Below are positions 26,278 through 34,228 of a DNA stretch of 64,000 bases, piece by piece. Source of the stretch: Paenibacillus auburnensis (GTDB lineage: Bacteria; Bacillota; Bacilli; Paenibacillales; Paenibacillaceae). A program made the position numbers and the translations under genes. The first letter of the stretch is position 1; the number at the start of each line of letters is the position of its first letter. The DNA lies in assembly GCF_927798115.1 (NCBI RefSeq), contig NZ_CAKMMG010000001.1, forward strand, positions 2,356,001 through 2,420,000. The letters run 5' to 3'. The notes beneath the pieces were generated by a model. That model was given only the letters and a program-made list of their open reading frames with translations. It made no database searches and was not told where the DNA came from.

Positions 26278-27249
26278 TTAGTCGAGGTTTTCGGCAGAGC
26301 GGTCATAGGCTACGATAATTTTCTGCACCAGGGAGTGCCTTACTACATCCTGTTCTGCAAAATAAACAAAACCCAATTCCTCAATACCGGATAAAATCGC
26401 CTTAGCTTCGATTAATCCCGATTTCTTACCGCGTGGCAGGTCAATCTGGGTCACGTCACCTGTGATGACCATCTTTGAACCAAACCCTAGCCGGGTCAGA
26501 AACATTTTCATTTGCTCAGGGGTCGTATTCTGGGCTTCATCCAGAATGATAAATGAATCATCAAGTGTACGTCCCCGCATATAGGCAAGCGGTGCAATTT
26601 CAATTAATCCCCGTTCAAGTGCCTTGGCCACCTGATCTGGTCCCATAACGTCATACAAGGCGTCGTAAAGCGGACGAAGATACGGGTCTACCTTCTCCTG
26701 CAAATCACCAGGTAGAAAGCCCAAGCTCTCCCCTGCCTCAACGGCCGGGCGGGTAAGCACAATACGCTTCACAGAACCCTCTTTGAGGGCTGTAACGGCA
26801 AGTACAACGGCAAGGTAGGTCTTGCCTGTTCCTGCCGGACCGATACCAAAGACGATATCGCGTTTCTTAATGGTAGTAACATAGTGCTTCTGGCCAATGG
26901 TTTTGACACGGATCGGCTTGCCGCGGAAAGTGGTTGTGATTTCACCCTTGAACAGGTCAAGCAGCTGATCGGCGCGAAAATCCTTAGCCAGCTCTACCGC
27001 ATATTGAATGTCCCGTTCACTAAGGATGTAACCGCTGCGAACCAGGGACAGCAGAACATTGAACAATTGCCCCAGCATGTCCACTTCGCGCTCCGCCCCG
27101 CGTATCGTAACCTCTGCCTCACGCGAGTCAATGACCGCCGGAATTTCACTCTCGATTATTTTAAGGAATCCATCCTGCGGGCCGAACAGGGATTGCGCTT
27201 CTCCCGCATTTTGCAAAGATATACGAATGCTTGCAGTCTGTTCTGACAA
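26278..27249 (-). CDS. phoH: PhoH family ATPase
   Basis: Cytoplasmic P-loop ATPase linked to RNA metabolism with YbeY in several bacteria. 323 residues. Walker A is GPAGTGKTYLAV and Walker B FIILDEAQNTT, followed by the ITGDVTQIDLPRGKKSGL motif. The N-terminal ~100 residues are the usual KH-like extension. The start codon is TTG at 27249, with GAGGAG and GAGG stretches shortly upstream. Confidence 0.96.
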   Translation of the reverse strand: MSEQTASIRISLQNAGEAQSLFGPQDGFLKIIESEIPAVIDSREAEVTIRGAEREVDMLGQLFNVLLSLVRSGYILSERDIQYAVELAKDFRADQLLDLFKGEITTTFRGKPIRVKTIGQKHYVTTIKKRDIVFGIGPAGTGKTYLAVVLAVTALKEGSVKRIVLTRPAVEAGESLGFLPGDLQEKVDPYLRPLYDALYDVMGPDQVAKALERGLIEIAPLAYMRGRTLDDSFIILDEAQNTTPEQMKMFLTRLGFGSKMVITGDVTQIDLPRGKKSGLIEAKAILSGIEELGFVYFAEQDVVRHSLVQKIIVAYDRSAENLD

Positions 27250-27264
27250 GTAGCCTCATTCTCC

Positions 27265-28446
27265 TCAGTTGTTTACTATCGGAAGTTCTTCCGCAATTTT
27301 CTCTTCCACTTCAAACAGCACTTTCATATAAACTTTACCATTGTCTTTCTTCTCATGCAAAATTTTTTGACTTTTTATGGTGCTGTCAGCGCCGTAACGA
27401 GCCAAAATATCATTTTTTGCCCGTGCAATCCCGTCTGCCCTGGCCTCTTCCGCCGTTTTTACAGAAGACGTGTATTGGACCTGCAGTTCCTTCTCCGTCA
27501 TCACCCCGAGCGGCAGCTGCAGGGACCGCCAGGTGAGCATATTATTCTCTGTGAGCGTGCGTGATTTATCAAAACCGGATTTCCCGTAGCCCCACAACTG
27601 AACTGCCCAATCACCAAGCACAAGGTAAGTGCGGTCTTTCCGCTCTCCCGTGTAGGAGCTGCTTGTCGTTTTCAGGGGAACCTCGATATTGTATTCATGC
27701 CAGACAAGGCCCTTTACCTCACCTTTAGCCACTACATATTGCGTATTCTCCTCATCGCCCAAAGCTCCGGAGATCAATATCTGCCCTTTTTTGACCCGTG
27801 AATGGATTCCCACAACCGGTCTGCCCTGCTCGGCATAGATTTCGGTAACCACAGCATCAGTTCTGCTGACCAAATGACGCTGGCTTAACAAAGGCTTGCT
27901 CTCCGGCCGATCAGCCTCGACTACCTGAATCGTAATGCTCGTCCCCGTCCGCTCCACACCGACCCAGGAAATACCCGGGACACGGGAAGCCAGCTTTTTG
28001 GAGAGCTTGTCCGGATCTTCCATACGCCAGATCCACTGGTACGGATATACTCCCTCCTGGCGGGCAGCAGCTAATATATCATCGGAGGCAATCAGCTTGT
28101 TTCCTTCAACCCGGATGGTCCAAATCATCGAACAAAACAGCAGAAGTGTCACCCCGAACAGGAATATACCTGCGGCAAAAAGCTTGCGTCTCCACAGCCG
28201 TGCCGCCCTGAAGGGAAGTCCGTTTCTGGCGGTGACATGCATGCGGCAGCCTGTCTTTTTCAGGAGCGGCCGGAGAGCAAAAAAGTCATCCAGCAAGAGA
28301 TTCAGGGAAGCGCCGTCTCCGGCAGGCTTCACCTCCCAGATGACGATGCCGGCTTCGGCTACGGCATTGATAAACTTTTCCACCTGCGGTCCCGTCACAT
28401 GCAGTGTAACGAACCCCCGCAATGTTGACAGAGGCGGCTCTTTCAT
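27265..28446 (-). CDS. yqfD: sporulation protein YqfD
   Basis: 393 residues with a single membrane segment near residues 90-110 (FAAGIFLFGVTLLLFCSMIW). Before it lies a cytoplasmic part, after it an extracytoplasmic part with motifs ANDDILAAARQEGVYPY-like (here ASDDILAAARQEGVYPY) and PGISWVGVERTGTSI, the YqfD hallmark. Mutants in B. subtilis are impaired in spore formation. It overlaps yqfC by ATGA and is preceded by GAGGAG. Expected to be made in the mother cell together with yqfC. Confidence 0.93.
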   Translation of the reverse strand: MKEPPLSTLRGFVTLHVTGPQVEKFINAVAEAGIVIWEVKPAGDGASLNLLLDDFFALRPLLKKTGCRMHVTARNGLPFRAARLWRRKLFAAGIFLFGVTLLLFCSMIWTIRVEGNKLIASDDILAAARQEGVYPYQWIWRMEDPDKLSKKLASRVPGISWVGVERTGTSITIQVVEADRPESKPLLSQRHLVSRTDAVVTEIYAEQGRPVVGIHSRVKKGQILISGALGDEENTQYVVAKGEVKGLVWHEYNIEVPLKTTSSSYTGERKDRTYLVLGDWAVQLWGYGKSGFDKSRTLTENNMLTWRSLQLPLGVMTEKELQVQYTSSVKTAEEARADGIARAKNDILARYGADSTIKSQKILHEKKDNGKVYMKVLFEVEEKIAEELPIVNN

Positions 28447-28736
28447 GGTTTCTCCTCGCTTCCCTTATATCTGATTTCACCGATAATACCTTCAACAGCC
28501 AGCTCCTGGCCGAGTATGTTCCGGATCATAAGCCCTTCCCCGGAAATTTCAAGTGATCCATTCACTAACGCGATCGTAAGCTGTCCAGAGGAAAAGTTCA
28601 GCACGCCGCGGTGATTCTCAATGTGTAGTTCCTTATTGCCGATCAGGGTGATCCGGGGCAACTCCTGCAGCACATCCTGCGGAAGATCCAGTACCCCGTT
28701 TGTCCATCCCCGCAGCCTGCGGCCGATACGGGTCAT
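28443..28736 (-). CDS. yqfC: sporulation protein YqfC
   Basis: 97 residues, YabP/YqfC family: LPQDVLQELPRITLIGNKELHIENHRGVL and GEGLMIRNILGQELAVEGII. A small soluble coat/morphogenesis-type protein of unknown detailed role that is always paired with YqfD. GGGGGAG precedes the ATG. Probably the first gene of a unit running through yqfD and perhaps into phoH. Confidence 0.93.
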   Translation of the reverse strand: MTRIGRRLRGWTNGVLDLPQDVLQELPRITLIGNKELHIENHRGVLNFSSGQLTIALVNGSLEISGEGLMIRNILGQELAVEGIIGEIRYKGSEEKP

Positions 28737-28769
28737 ATGTAGACTTCTCCCCCTTCCTGCCTTCTGTAC

Positions 28770-28798
28770 ACCATATGCGGGGATAATGTTTTTTATGA
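28770..28798 (-). promoter_or_regulatory. possible SigE-type promoter of yqfCD
   Basis: Minus strand TCATAAA (28798-28792) and GCATATGG (about 28778-28771), separated by about 13-14 bp, resembles the SigE pattern ATAwT/CATAcA. It lies about 35 bp before the yqfC start. Weak match, but the genes' sporulation role makes it plausible. Confidence 0.35.
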
Positions 28799-28851
28799 GC
28801 AGAAGTCACATGGGAAGCGAGATTCGAGGGCCTTCGTAGCCCGGTAAATAC

Positions 28852-28890
28852 AAAAAAGCCTCCAGGACCTTTAAAGGCCCTGAAGGCTTA
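28852..28890 (-). terminator. intrinsic terminator of the nfeD-floA operon
   Basis: Minus strand: 17-base arms AAGCCTTCAGGGCCTTT and AAAGGTCCTGGAGGCTT form a near-perfect palindrome followed by T6. It ends the unit running from nfeD through the gene at 28953. Confidence 0.9.
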
Positions 28891-28952
28891 CCTGTACATG
28901 AGAGAACAGCTGCCGCCCTAAACCGCAGCATAGCTGACTCTCGGCAAAATTG

Positions 28953-29573
28953 TTATCTGCGGGTAGAATGCGGCTGTCGGGAACGCGGGGGACCGAGAAT
29001 TTCCGACCAGACCAGCCCGTTCTGCAGGGCTTGACGGTTGGTCGCCAGACTGCTCCGGAGAGGGGCTGATCCTGCGCCGCCCTGCTCACGGGCCGCCACA
29101 GCGCCTCCTAAGCCCTCTTCCTTCCCCCGACCAGCCATCCCGTCAAATGATGACTGCAACCGCTCCAGCTCACGCTGCATGCGCTCTGTACGCGCCTGTA
29201 CACTGTCTTCTCTATCCCAGGGCTGCTCCAGAGACATTCCTTCGCCTGTCTCATAATCGGGTGTAGGGATCTCCGGAGATTCTCTCCATGCCGGAGAGAG
29301 CTCATGCTCATGCTCCTCATAGGACGCCGTTGTCCGTCCAGGATAAGACGAGGGAACTCCGGGCGCCGGAAACCCGCTGCCTGAGCCTGCCGGGCGTGCT
29401 GCCTCCCGGTCAGGCTCAGGGCGCCGTGCCCGGCGCAGCGGATCATCCCCGCCTCCGCCAAAGGTTGGCATGCCGCCCCGTGCGTTAGGCTTTTTCTTGT
29501 TCTTAGCCGCTTTATTCACATTGGAAATGATCGCGATAAGAATAATCGCGGCGATATAAATCAAACTGCCCAT
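28953..29573 (-). CDS. uncharacterised membrane-anchored protein downstream of floA
   Basis: 206 residues. A single N-terminal membrane segment (LIYIAAIILIAIISNV) is followed by a Lys-rich stop-transfer and a long low-complexity cytoplasmic part rich in Gly, Arg, Pro and Glu, with one short predicted coiled stretch (ARTERMQRELERLQSSF). I do not recognise a family. It occupies the position of yqfB behind nfeD-floA, with a 16-bp gap to floA and a terminator behind, so it is probably part of the SigW-type unit and may act with flotillin microdomains (inference). Confidence 0.75.
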   Translation of the reverse strand: MGSLIYIAAIILIAIISNVNKAAKNKKKPNARGGMPTFGGGGDDPLRRARRPEPDREAARPAGSGSGFPAPGVPSSYPGRTTASYEEHEHELSPAWRESPEIPTPDYETGEGMSLEQPWDREDSVQARTERMQRELERLQSSFDGMAGRGKEEGLGGAVAAREQGGAGSAPLRSSLATNRQALQNGLVWSEILGPPRSRQPHSTRR

Positions 29574-29589
29574 GGGAACTCACATCCCC

Positions 29590-30591
29590 TTATTTATTGG
29601 TCGGACGGTTCGTATCGTCCCCATCATTTAATTTACCGAGCGAGCCGCGCATCTGGGTGTCGGCCTCGATATTCTTGAGATTCATATAGTCCATAACGCC
29701 AAGCTGTCCGGCACGCAGCGCTTCTGCCATAGCCAGCGGTACCTGGGATTCGGCTTCTACGACCAGCGCTTTCATCTCAACAACCCGCGCCTTCATTTCC
29801 TGTTCATGAGCCACGGCCATCGCTCTGCGTTCTTCGGCTTTGGCCTGTGCGATGCGTTTGTCTGCTTCTGCCTGCTCAGTCTGCAGATAAGCGCCGATAT
29901 TCTTGCCGACATCAATATCCGCAATATCGATCGAGAGAATCTCAAATGCGGTACCAGAGTCTAGGCCCTTGGACAGAACAGTACGTGAAATCGAATCCGG
30001 ATTCTCCAGAACGTCTTTATGCGAATTACTCGAACCAACAGTGGTAACAATCCCTTCACCGACACGTGCAATAATTGTTTCCTCACCCGCACCGCCGACC
30101 AGCCGGTCGATATTAGCCCGGACTGTTACCCGTGCTTTAACCTTTACTTCGATCCCGTTCTTGGCTACCGCAGCGACAACAGGTGTCTCAATGACACGCG
30201 GATTAACACTCATCTGTACGGCCAGCAGCACGTCACGTCCCGCCAGGTCAATGGCAGCAGCACGCGTGAACTCAAGCGGTATATCAGCCCGCTGGGCGGC
30301 GATAAGTGCATTGACCACCCGGTCGACGTTACCGCCGGCCAGATAATGGCTCTCAAGCTGATTAATATTAATACCGAGTCCGGCCTTCGTTGCCTTAATC
30401 AGAGGATTGACAATCCGGCTCGGAGTTACCCGGCGCAGCCTCATCGCCACCAGTGTAATAATACTGATTCTTACACCGGATGCCCATGCAGAAATCCACA
30501 GCATAACCGGGAAGAAGCTGAAGAACACGCTTAAAACAATGATCACGACAACCGCGATCAGCAAAATAGGAATCAAAGACGCTTCACCCAT
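29590..30591 (-). CDS. floA: flotillin-like protein FloA
   Basis: Scaffold of membrane microdomains. 333 residues: an N-terminal membrane hairpin, an SPFH-type region ([32 protein letters not shown]) and a C-terminal Ala/Glu-rich coiled coil ([42 protein letters not shown], split by charge), ending with [25 protein letters not shown] at 30603 is also in frame, but GGAGG sits better before the ATG at 30591. Second gene of the nfeD operon. Confidence 0.94.
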   Translation of the reverse strand: MGEASLIPILLIAVVVIIVLSVFFSFFPVMLWISAWASGVRISIITLVAMRLRRVTPSRIVNPLIKATKAGLGININQLESHYLAGGNVDRVVNALIAAQRADIPLEFTRAAAIDLAGRDVLLAVQMSVNPRVIETPVVAAVAKNGIEVKVKARVTVRANIDRLVGGAGEETIIARVGEGIVTTVGSSNSHKDVLENPDSISRTVLSKGLDSGTAFEILSIDIADIDVGKNIGAYLQTEQAEADKRIAQAKAEERRAMAVAHEQEMKARVVEMKALVVEAESQVPLAMAEALRAGQLGVMDYMNLKNIEADTQMRGSLGKLNDGDDTNRPTNK

Positions 30592-30648
30592 ACTCTTTCT
30601 CAACCTCCGTCACATTTTAAAATCCATTCTTACTTTCAAAGGCTCAGC

Positions 30649-32031
30649 TTATTCCGCCGATTCCTTTACCACTACGCGCCCGCCCTCAACTTTGACGACC
30701 GAAATGGGCCTGCCCGAATTGATAAAGCTGCCTTCTGTAACCACATCTATACGTTCTCCACCGACCATGGCAGTTCCTGCCGGACGAAGCGGAGTGATAC
30801 TCACGCCTGCTGCTCCAAGAAGGTTCAGCTTTTCCAGTACCGGTACAAATCCCTCTTCCTTGGTCAGACTGTCCCGGAGAATAAACCGGTTCCAAATTCC
30901 CCGCTCTTTAAAGATAACTGCGACAATCACAATGACCACCGCTGCAGCCGCAAAGGCAATCCCAAGGTTGAGCAGGGCATGAGTATAGCTGAAGGCTGCC
31001 CGCACTACACCCGCCACAAGGCAGACTGAACCCAGCAGACCCAGTATCCCAAAGCTAGGGACAAAGAGCTCCAGAACGAGCATCACAAGCCCCAGAATGA
31101 ACAGCAGCCAGGTCTCGGCCCCGGCGAAGCCGGCAACATAGTTGCCGAAGAAATAAAGGGCAAAGGCCAGCGTTCCGATAATCCCCGGAGCACCGAATCC
31201 CGGTATCAGCATTTCAATGACAATTCCGGCAATCCCGATAAAGAGCAGAATGGTCATCACAACCGGATTCGTGAGAAACTGCGACATTTTCTCCGCACCG
31301 GTATGTTTTACATAAAAAATATCCTCCGTAGAATACCCAAGCCAGCTTACAGCATCCTCCGGTGTACCTGCCAAATGTTCAGCATATCCGGCTTTCAGCG
31401 CTTCATCACTGGTCAAAGCAATGATCTGCCCGGCGGTTTTGTTCACGCCTAGTTCAGGTTTGTTCACCACCAGATTGACATCCATCATCCCTGCGGCGAT
31501 GTCAGGATCACGGTCGTTCAGCATGGCTGCCCCTACCATTTTGGATTTCCAGTAGGAGACCATTTTGGCATCATCCACGTGATTTCCGTTCATATCTACC
31601 AGTGATGCCGCTCCGATCATACTCCCGGGCTTCATGATAATGGTATCCGCATTCAGCGCGATGTAACTGCCTGCCGATGCGGCGTCGCCCTTAATGTACG
31701 CAGCAGTAGGAATATCGCTGTCTCTGACCAGCGTGCCTATCTGCTCAGCCGAGTTAACGAGCCCCCCCGGCGTATCAATCTCCAGCACAATCAGAACGGC
31801 CCCGTAGCTAGCCGCCTCTGCAAATCCGCGCTCCAGAAAGCTCTGCAGCCCGCGTTCAATTTCCTGGTCTACCGGAATGATAAACACAGGTCCGCTCTTC
31901 GTTTGGGCACCTGAATCCGCTGCACCTGACGAACCAGCCGCTCCGCTTGCCCCGGCCAGAACCGGCATACCCAGCATCAGCAGCAGAATTGCGGCGGTAA
32001 AGGATAGCAACATTTTTCGTAATCTGCTCAT
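30649..32031 (-). CDS. NfeD-family membrane serine protease (YqeZ-like)
   Basis: 460 residues. A signal peptide (KMLLSFTAAILLLMLGMPVLA) is followed by a ClpP-class protease domain with LEIDTPGGLV and the nucleophile region GDAASAGSYIAL. Next come four to five membrane segments and a C-terminal OB-fold NfeD domain (GTAMVGGERIDVVTEG). Long NfeD proteins are encoded next to flotillins and help organise membrane domains. GGGAGG precedes the ATG. First gene of the SigW-type operon. Confidence 0.94.
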   Translation of the reverse strand: MSRLRKMLLSFTAAILLLMLGMPVLAGASGAAGSSGAADSGAQTKSGPVFIIPVDQEIERGLQSFLERGFAEAASYGAVLIVLEIDTPGGLVNSAEQIGTLVRDSDIPTAAYIKGDAASAGSYIALNADTIIMKPGSMIGAASLVDMNGNHVDDAKMVSYWKSKMVGAAMLNDRDPDIAAGMMDVNLVVNKPELGVNKTAGQIIALTSDEALKAGYAEHLAGTPEDAVSWLGYSTEDIFYVKHTGAEKMSQFLTNPVVMTILLFIGIAGIVIEMLIPGFGAPGIIGTLAFALYFFGNYVAGFAGAETWLLFILGLVMLVLELFVPSFGILGLLGSVCLVAGVVRAAFSYTHALLNLGIAFAAAAVVIVIVAVIFKERGIWNRFILRDSLTKEEGFVPVLEKLNLLGAAGVSITPLRPAGTAMVGGERIDVVTEGSFINSGRPISVVKVEGGRVVVKESAE

Positions 32032-32076
32032 GTTTTAACCTCCCTTCTCCAGGATAACCCAGTTCATACTCCCTAG

Positions 32077-32102
32077 TACGCCTTTCCCGGAAATTCGTTT
32101 CA
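32077..32102 (-). promoter_or_regulatory. ECF sigma (SigW-type) promoter of nfeD-floA
   Basis: Minus strand TGAAAC (32102-32097), exactly 16 bp, CGTA (32080-32077). This is the B. subtilis SigW consensus, located 46 bp before the nfeD start. The orthologous yqeZ-yqfA-yqfB operon belongs to the SigW cell-envelope stress regulon. Confidence 0.88.
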
Positions 32103-32186
32103 AACAAACCCAAGTTCCATAGTCTCCCGGGAAAATGCAAATAAAGGACAAGCTAAGCTGCTGCTTATACCTGTCCCTTAATTACG

Positions 32187-32212
32187 AAAAACACCCCTTA
32201 TAAAAGGGGTGC
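32187..32212 (-). terminator. intrinsic terminator of rpsU-yqeY
   Basis: Minus strand GCACCCCTTTTATAAGGGGTGTTTTT: an 8-bp stem followed by T5, 11 bp after the yqeY stop. It insulates the housekeeping genes from the SigW-type unit. Confidence 0.9.
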
Positions 32213-32222
32213 TAGCGTTATA

Positions 32223-32666
32223 TTATTGCAGAAATTGCAGAACCGCCTGGTTCACAAGTTTACCATCGGCGCGACCTTTGACTTTAGGCATCAGCGCGCT
32301 CATGACCTTACCCATATCACTTTTCGAAGAAGCACCGGTTTCCTGGATGGTCTGCTGTACAATTACTTTAATTTCTTCTTCGGAAAGCTGCGTAGGAAGA
32401 TACTTAATGATAATCTCGATTTCTGCCTTCGTACTCGCGGCAAGCTCGTCGCGACCCGCTGATTCAAATTCTTGGAGGGCATCTTTGCGCTGTTTGATTT
32501 CACGACTAAGGATATCAAGCACTTCGTTGTCGTCTAATGTTCTCTTCAAATCTATTTCAAGATACTTTATCGTAGAACGAACCATTCGAATGGTGGAGAG
32601 TGTGAACTTGTCCTTACTCTTCATCGCTTGCTTCATATCTTCGTTCAATCGTTCGCTAAGATTCAT
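32223..32666 (-). CDS. yqeY: GatB/YqeY domain protein
   Basis: 147 residues. The whole protein is a GatB/YqeY domain: MNLSERLNEDMKQAMKSKDK, LSREIKQRKDALQEFESAGRDEL and the C-terminal MGKVMSALMPKVKGRADGKLVNQAV. Implicated in tRNA-dependent amidation by homology only. AGGAGG precedes the ATG. It follows rpsU by 15 bp and shares its promoter. Confidence 0.95.
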   Translation of the reverse strand: MNLSERLNEDMKQAMKSKDKFTLSTIRMVRSTIKYLEIDLKRTLDDNEVLDILSREIKQRKDALQEFESAGRDELAASTKAEIEIIIKYLPTQLSEEEIKVIVQQTIQETGASSKSDMGKVMSALMPKVKGRADGKLVNQAVLQFLQ

Positions 32667-32681
32667 GACTCGGTAATCCTC

Positions 32682-32855
32682 CTAAAACTTTCTCTTACGA
32701 GCAGCCTCAGACTTCTTCTTGCGCTTTACGCTTGGCTTCTCATAATGCTTGCGTTTCTTCACCTCAGCCAAGACACCATCTTTAGCGATGGAACGTTTAA
32801 AGCGACGAAGTGCAGCATCAATTGTCTCGTTTTTACGAACTTTCGTTTCAGACAC
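32682..32855 (-). CDS. rpsU: 30S ribosomal protein S21
   Basis: 57-residue, highly basic S21: [20 protein letters not shown] and a Lys/Arg C-terminus [13 protein letters not shown]. The start is GTG at 32855 with GGAGGG upstream. The frame runs to 32915, but that ATG lies on the -10 box. A consensus SigA promoter stands about 60 bp ahead. Confidence 0.96.
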   Translation of the reverse strand: MSETKVRKNETIDAALRRFKRSIAKDGVLAEVKKRKHYEKPSVKRKKKSEAARKRKF

Positions 32856-32913
32856 CAGTTTTCCCTCCCTCCGACCAGACCGTCCAAGAGCATAACACGG
32901 TTCATCAAATTTC

Positions 32914-32943
32914 ATTATAGGTCAAACCGAAATAAGGTGTCAA
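32914..32943 (-). promoter_or_regulatory. strong SigA promoter of rpsU-yqeY
   Basis: Minus strand TTGACA (32943-32938), 18 bp, TATAAT (32919-32914): both hexamers perfect. The -10 overlaps the ATG of the longer rpsU frame, which rules that start out. Confidence 0.92.
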
Positions 32944-32993
32944 CCTTCGTGTTATTCTTTTTTCTGGCTGGTTATCTAATTTTGAAAAATCCG

Positions 32994-33353
32994 CTAAGCA
33001 TGTGAAGCAGAAGTGCCGACAAGGGCGCCCAGTTTGGCACCGCCCAGCAGGTGATAATGAAGGTGAGGCACGGCTTGTCCGCTATCCGGTCCGCAATTGT
33101 TGATCAGCCGGTAGCCGGTTTCTGCAATGCCAAGCTCAATGGCAATTTGTTGTGCCACAGCATGAATCTCGCCAATCAGGGGCAAATCCTCCGCTGTGAC
33201 ATCATTCATCGAGGCGATGAATTTCTTAGGGATAATGAGCACATGCACTGGTGCAGCAGGCTCAATGTCATAGAACGCCAGAATCCGCTCGTTCTCAAAA
33301 ACCTTTTTGGAAGGGATTGTGCCCTCAATAATTTTGCTAAAGACGGTTTCCAT
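32994..33353 (-). CDS. HIT family nucleotide-binding hydrolase
   Basis: 119 residues. The histidine triad is PHLHYHLLGG near the C-terminus, with the N-terminal FSKIIEGTIPSKKVFENERILAFYDI block (typical of the Hit/HINT branch). Such enzymes hydrolyse nucleotide phosphoramidates and AMP conjugates. The start at 33353 has AGGAGG nine bases upstream. The ribosome site is the end of a tandem leader repeat. Confidence 0.94.
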   Translation of the reverse strand: METVFSKIIEGTIPSKKVFENERILAFYDIEPAAPVHVLIIPKKFIASMNDVTAEDLPLIGEIHAVAQQIAIELGIAETGYRLINNCGPDSGQAVPHLHYHLLGGAKLGALVGTSASHA

Positions 33354-33371
33354 ACAACGCTTCCTCCTAAA

Positions 33372-33520
33372 AGTTTTGTGGAGCATGCCTGCCTGATTTC
33401 TCTTCGCAACAAAACTCGCTTCGTAAGCTGATACTTTGTTTTGTGGAGCATGCCTGCCTGAATTCTCTTCGCAACAAAACCCGCTTCGTAAGCAGACACT
33501 TAGTTTTGTGGAGCGCCTGC
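33372..33520 (-). repeat. tandem 65-bp leader repeat abutting the HIT ribosome site
   Basis: Full copies at 33372-33436 and 33437-33501, plus a partial one at 33502-33520, with an exact 65-bp period. In the gene's sense each carries ACAAAAC, GCTTACGAAGC, GTTTTGT, then GCATGCTCC and the next ACAAAAC. The last ACAAAACT joins TTTAGGAGG. Same family as the leaders at 22783 and 57484. Confidence 0.88.
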
Positions 33521-33712
33521 TTCGGTCTTACAGCCCGGCTGTCTTCGCCACAATAAATTTATGTCTCTAATCATACAGGATTATAAAGGAATACGAAAGC
33601 GGAAGAAGCAGAATACAGCTCTTTTGGAAGATAGATATTTATAATACGGTACGGTCGGGGAGTTGGAGGGCTGCGAAACATCTCATAGAGATCTCACAGT
33701 AAAGGAAAGAGC

Positions 33713-33757
33713 ATGAAACAATGTTTAACACAATGGCTGTGGTATAAACAGCGATGA
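33713..33757 (+). CDS. possible 14-residue micro-ORF
   Basis: MKQCLTQWLWYKQR, with AAAGGAAAG five to six bases before the ATG. Its TGA overlaps the ATG of the next small ORF (ATGA). This may be a leader peptide or chance; no family is recognised. Confidence 0.22.
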   Translation: MKQCLTQWLWYKQR

Positions 33758-33873
33758 CTACGCTTAAAAACAGTAATTACAAGTACGTGCTTAGCCAAGT
33801 TGCTGGAACAGCCCTGTTATTACTAGCGAAAACTGTATCAGTAACAGGAAACAAGGATTTCAGTGTGATCTAA
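33754..33873 (+). CDS. possible 39-residue hydrophobic small protein
   Basis: 39 codons with one hydrophobic stretch (VAGTALLLLAKTVSV) after a polar N-terminus, the shape of a small membrane peptide. Translationally coupled by ATGA to the preceding micro-ORF. A TATAAT-like box lies about 75 bp upstream on the plus strand without a good -35. Evidence is limited to layout. Confidence 0.28.
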   Translation: MTTLKNSNYKYVLSQVAGTALLLLAKTVSVTGNKDFSVI

Positions 33874-34000
33874 TTATCTTTTTTTCATAAAACGGCTTTT
33901 CAAAGTAATCTGTGTAAATAACTAAGGAATTACTTCCTTAGAGGGAACAGAATTCTCTTTAAGTGCAGCCTATATTCTGCAAAGAGATTCAGAAATCCAT

Positions 34001-34029
34001 AAAAAGGGCGAAACTACGCGGTTTCCCCC
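34001..34029 (-). terminator. second intrinsic terminator downstream of the small-RNA candidate
   Basis: Minus strand GGGGGAAAC / GTTTCGCCC (one mismatch) with a 6-base loop and then T5. A back-up terminator about 25 bp beyond the first. Confidence 0.75.
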
Positions 34030-34052
34030 CTGCCTGGAGCACCAAAAAAGCC

Positions 34053-34165
34053 AAAAAAAAAGAAACACCCTAGCAGCTTAAAAAGCTGATTCGGCGGCGG
34101 ACGTATGAAAAGGAGTTCTTCCCGGTCATACGTCCGCCGAGGTGTTTCTAAAATGATGTCGGCTT
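34053..34165 (-). ncRNA. candidate small RNA with three-way junction and U-rich terminator
   Basis: On the minus strand an extended -10 (TGTTATAAT, 34180-34172) precedes about 113 bases that fold as follows: an outer stem AGAAACACC/GGTGTTTCT (9 bp, 34149-34141 with 34069-34061); a 13-bp arm GGCGGACGTATGA/TCATACGTCCGCC (34138-34126 with 34108-34096) with a 17-base loop; and a short CAGCTT/AAGCTG arm. Nine T follow the outer stem. The big loop exposes ACTCCTTTT, complementary to Shine-Dalgarno sequences. No protein-coding frame fits. I do not recognise a known family; a terminator/leader of another kind is the alternative. Confidence 0.6.
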
Positions 34166-34223
34166 AGCTGTATTATAACAGGGGTTTGAAGGTGTCTCTG
34201 TGACCGACATCACATCAAACCCC
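34154..34223. repeat. interleaved inverted repeats around the small-RNA promoter
   Basis: TGATGTCGG (34154-34162) pairs with CCGACATCA (34204-34212), and GGGGTTTGA (34181-34189) pairs with TCAAACCCC (34215-34223). All are perfect 9-mers in the order A-B-A'-B', so the hairpins exclude each other. The -10 box lies between the arms. The element begins 6 bp after the sbcC stop. Confidence 0.75.
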
Positions 34224-34228
34224 AAGTC

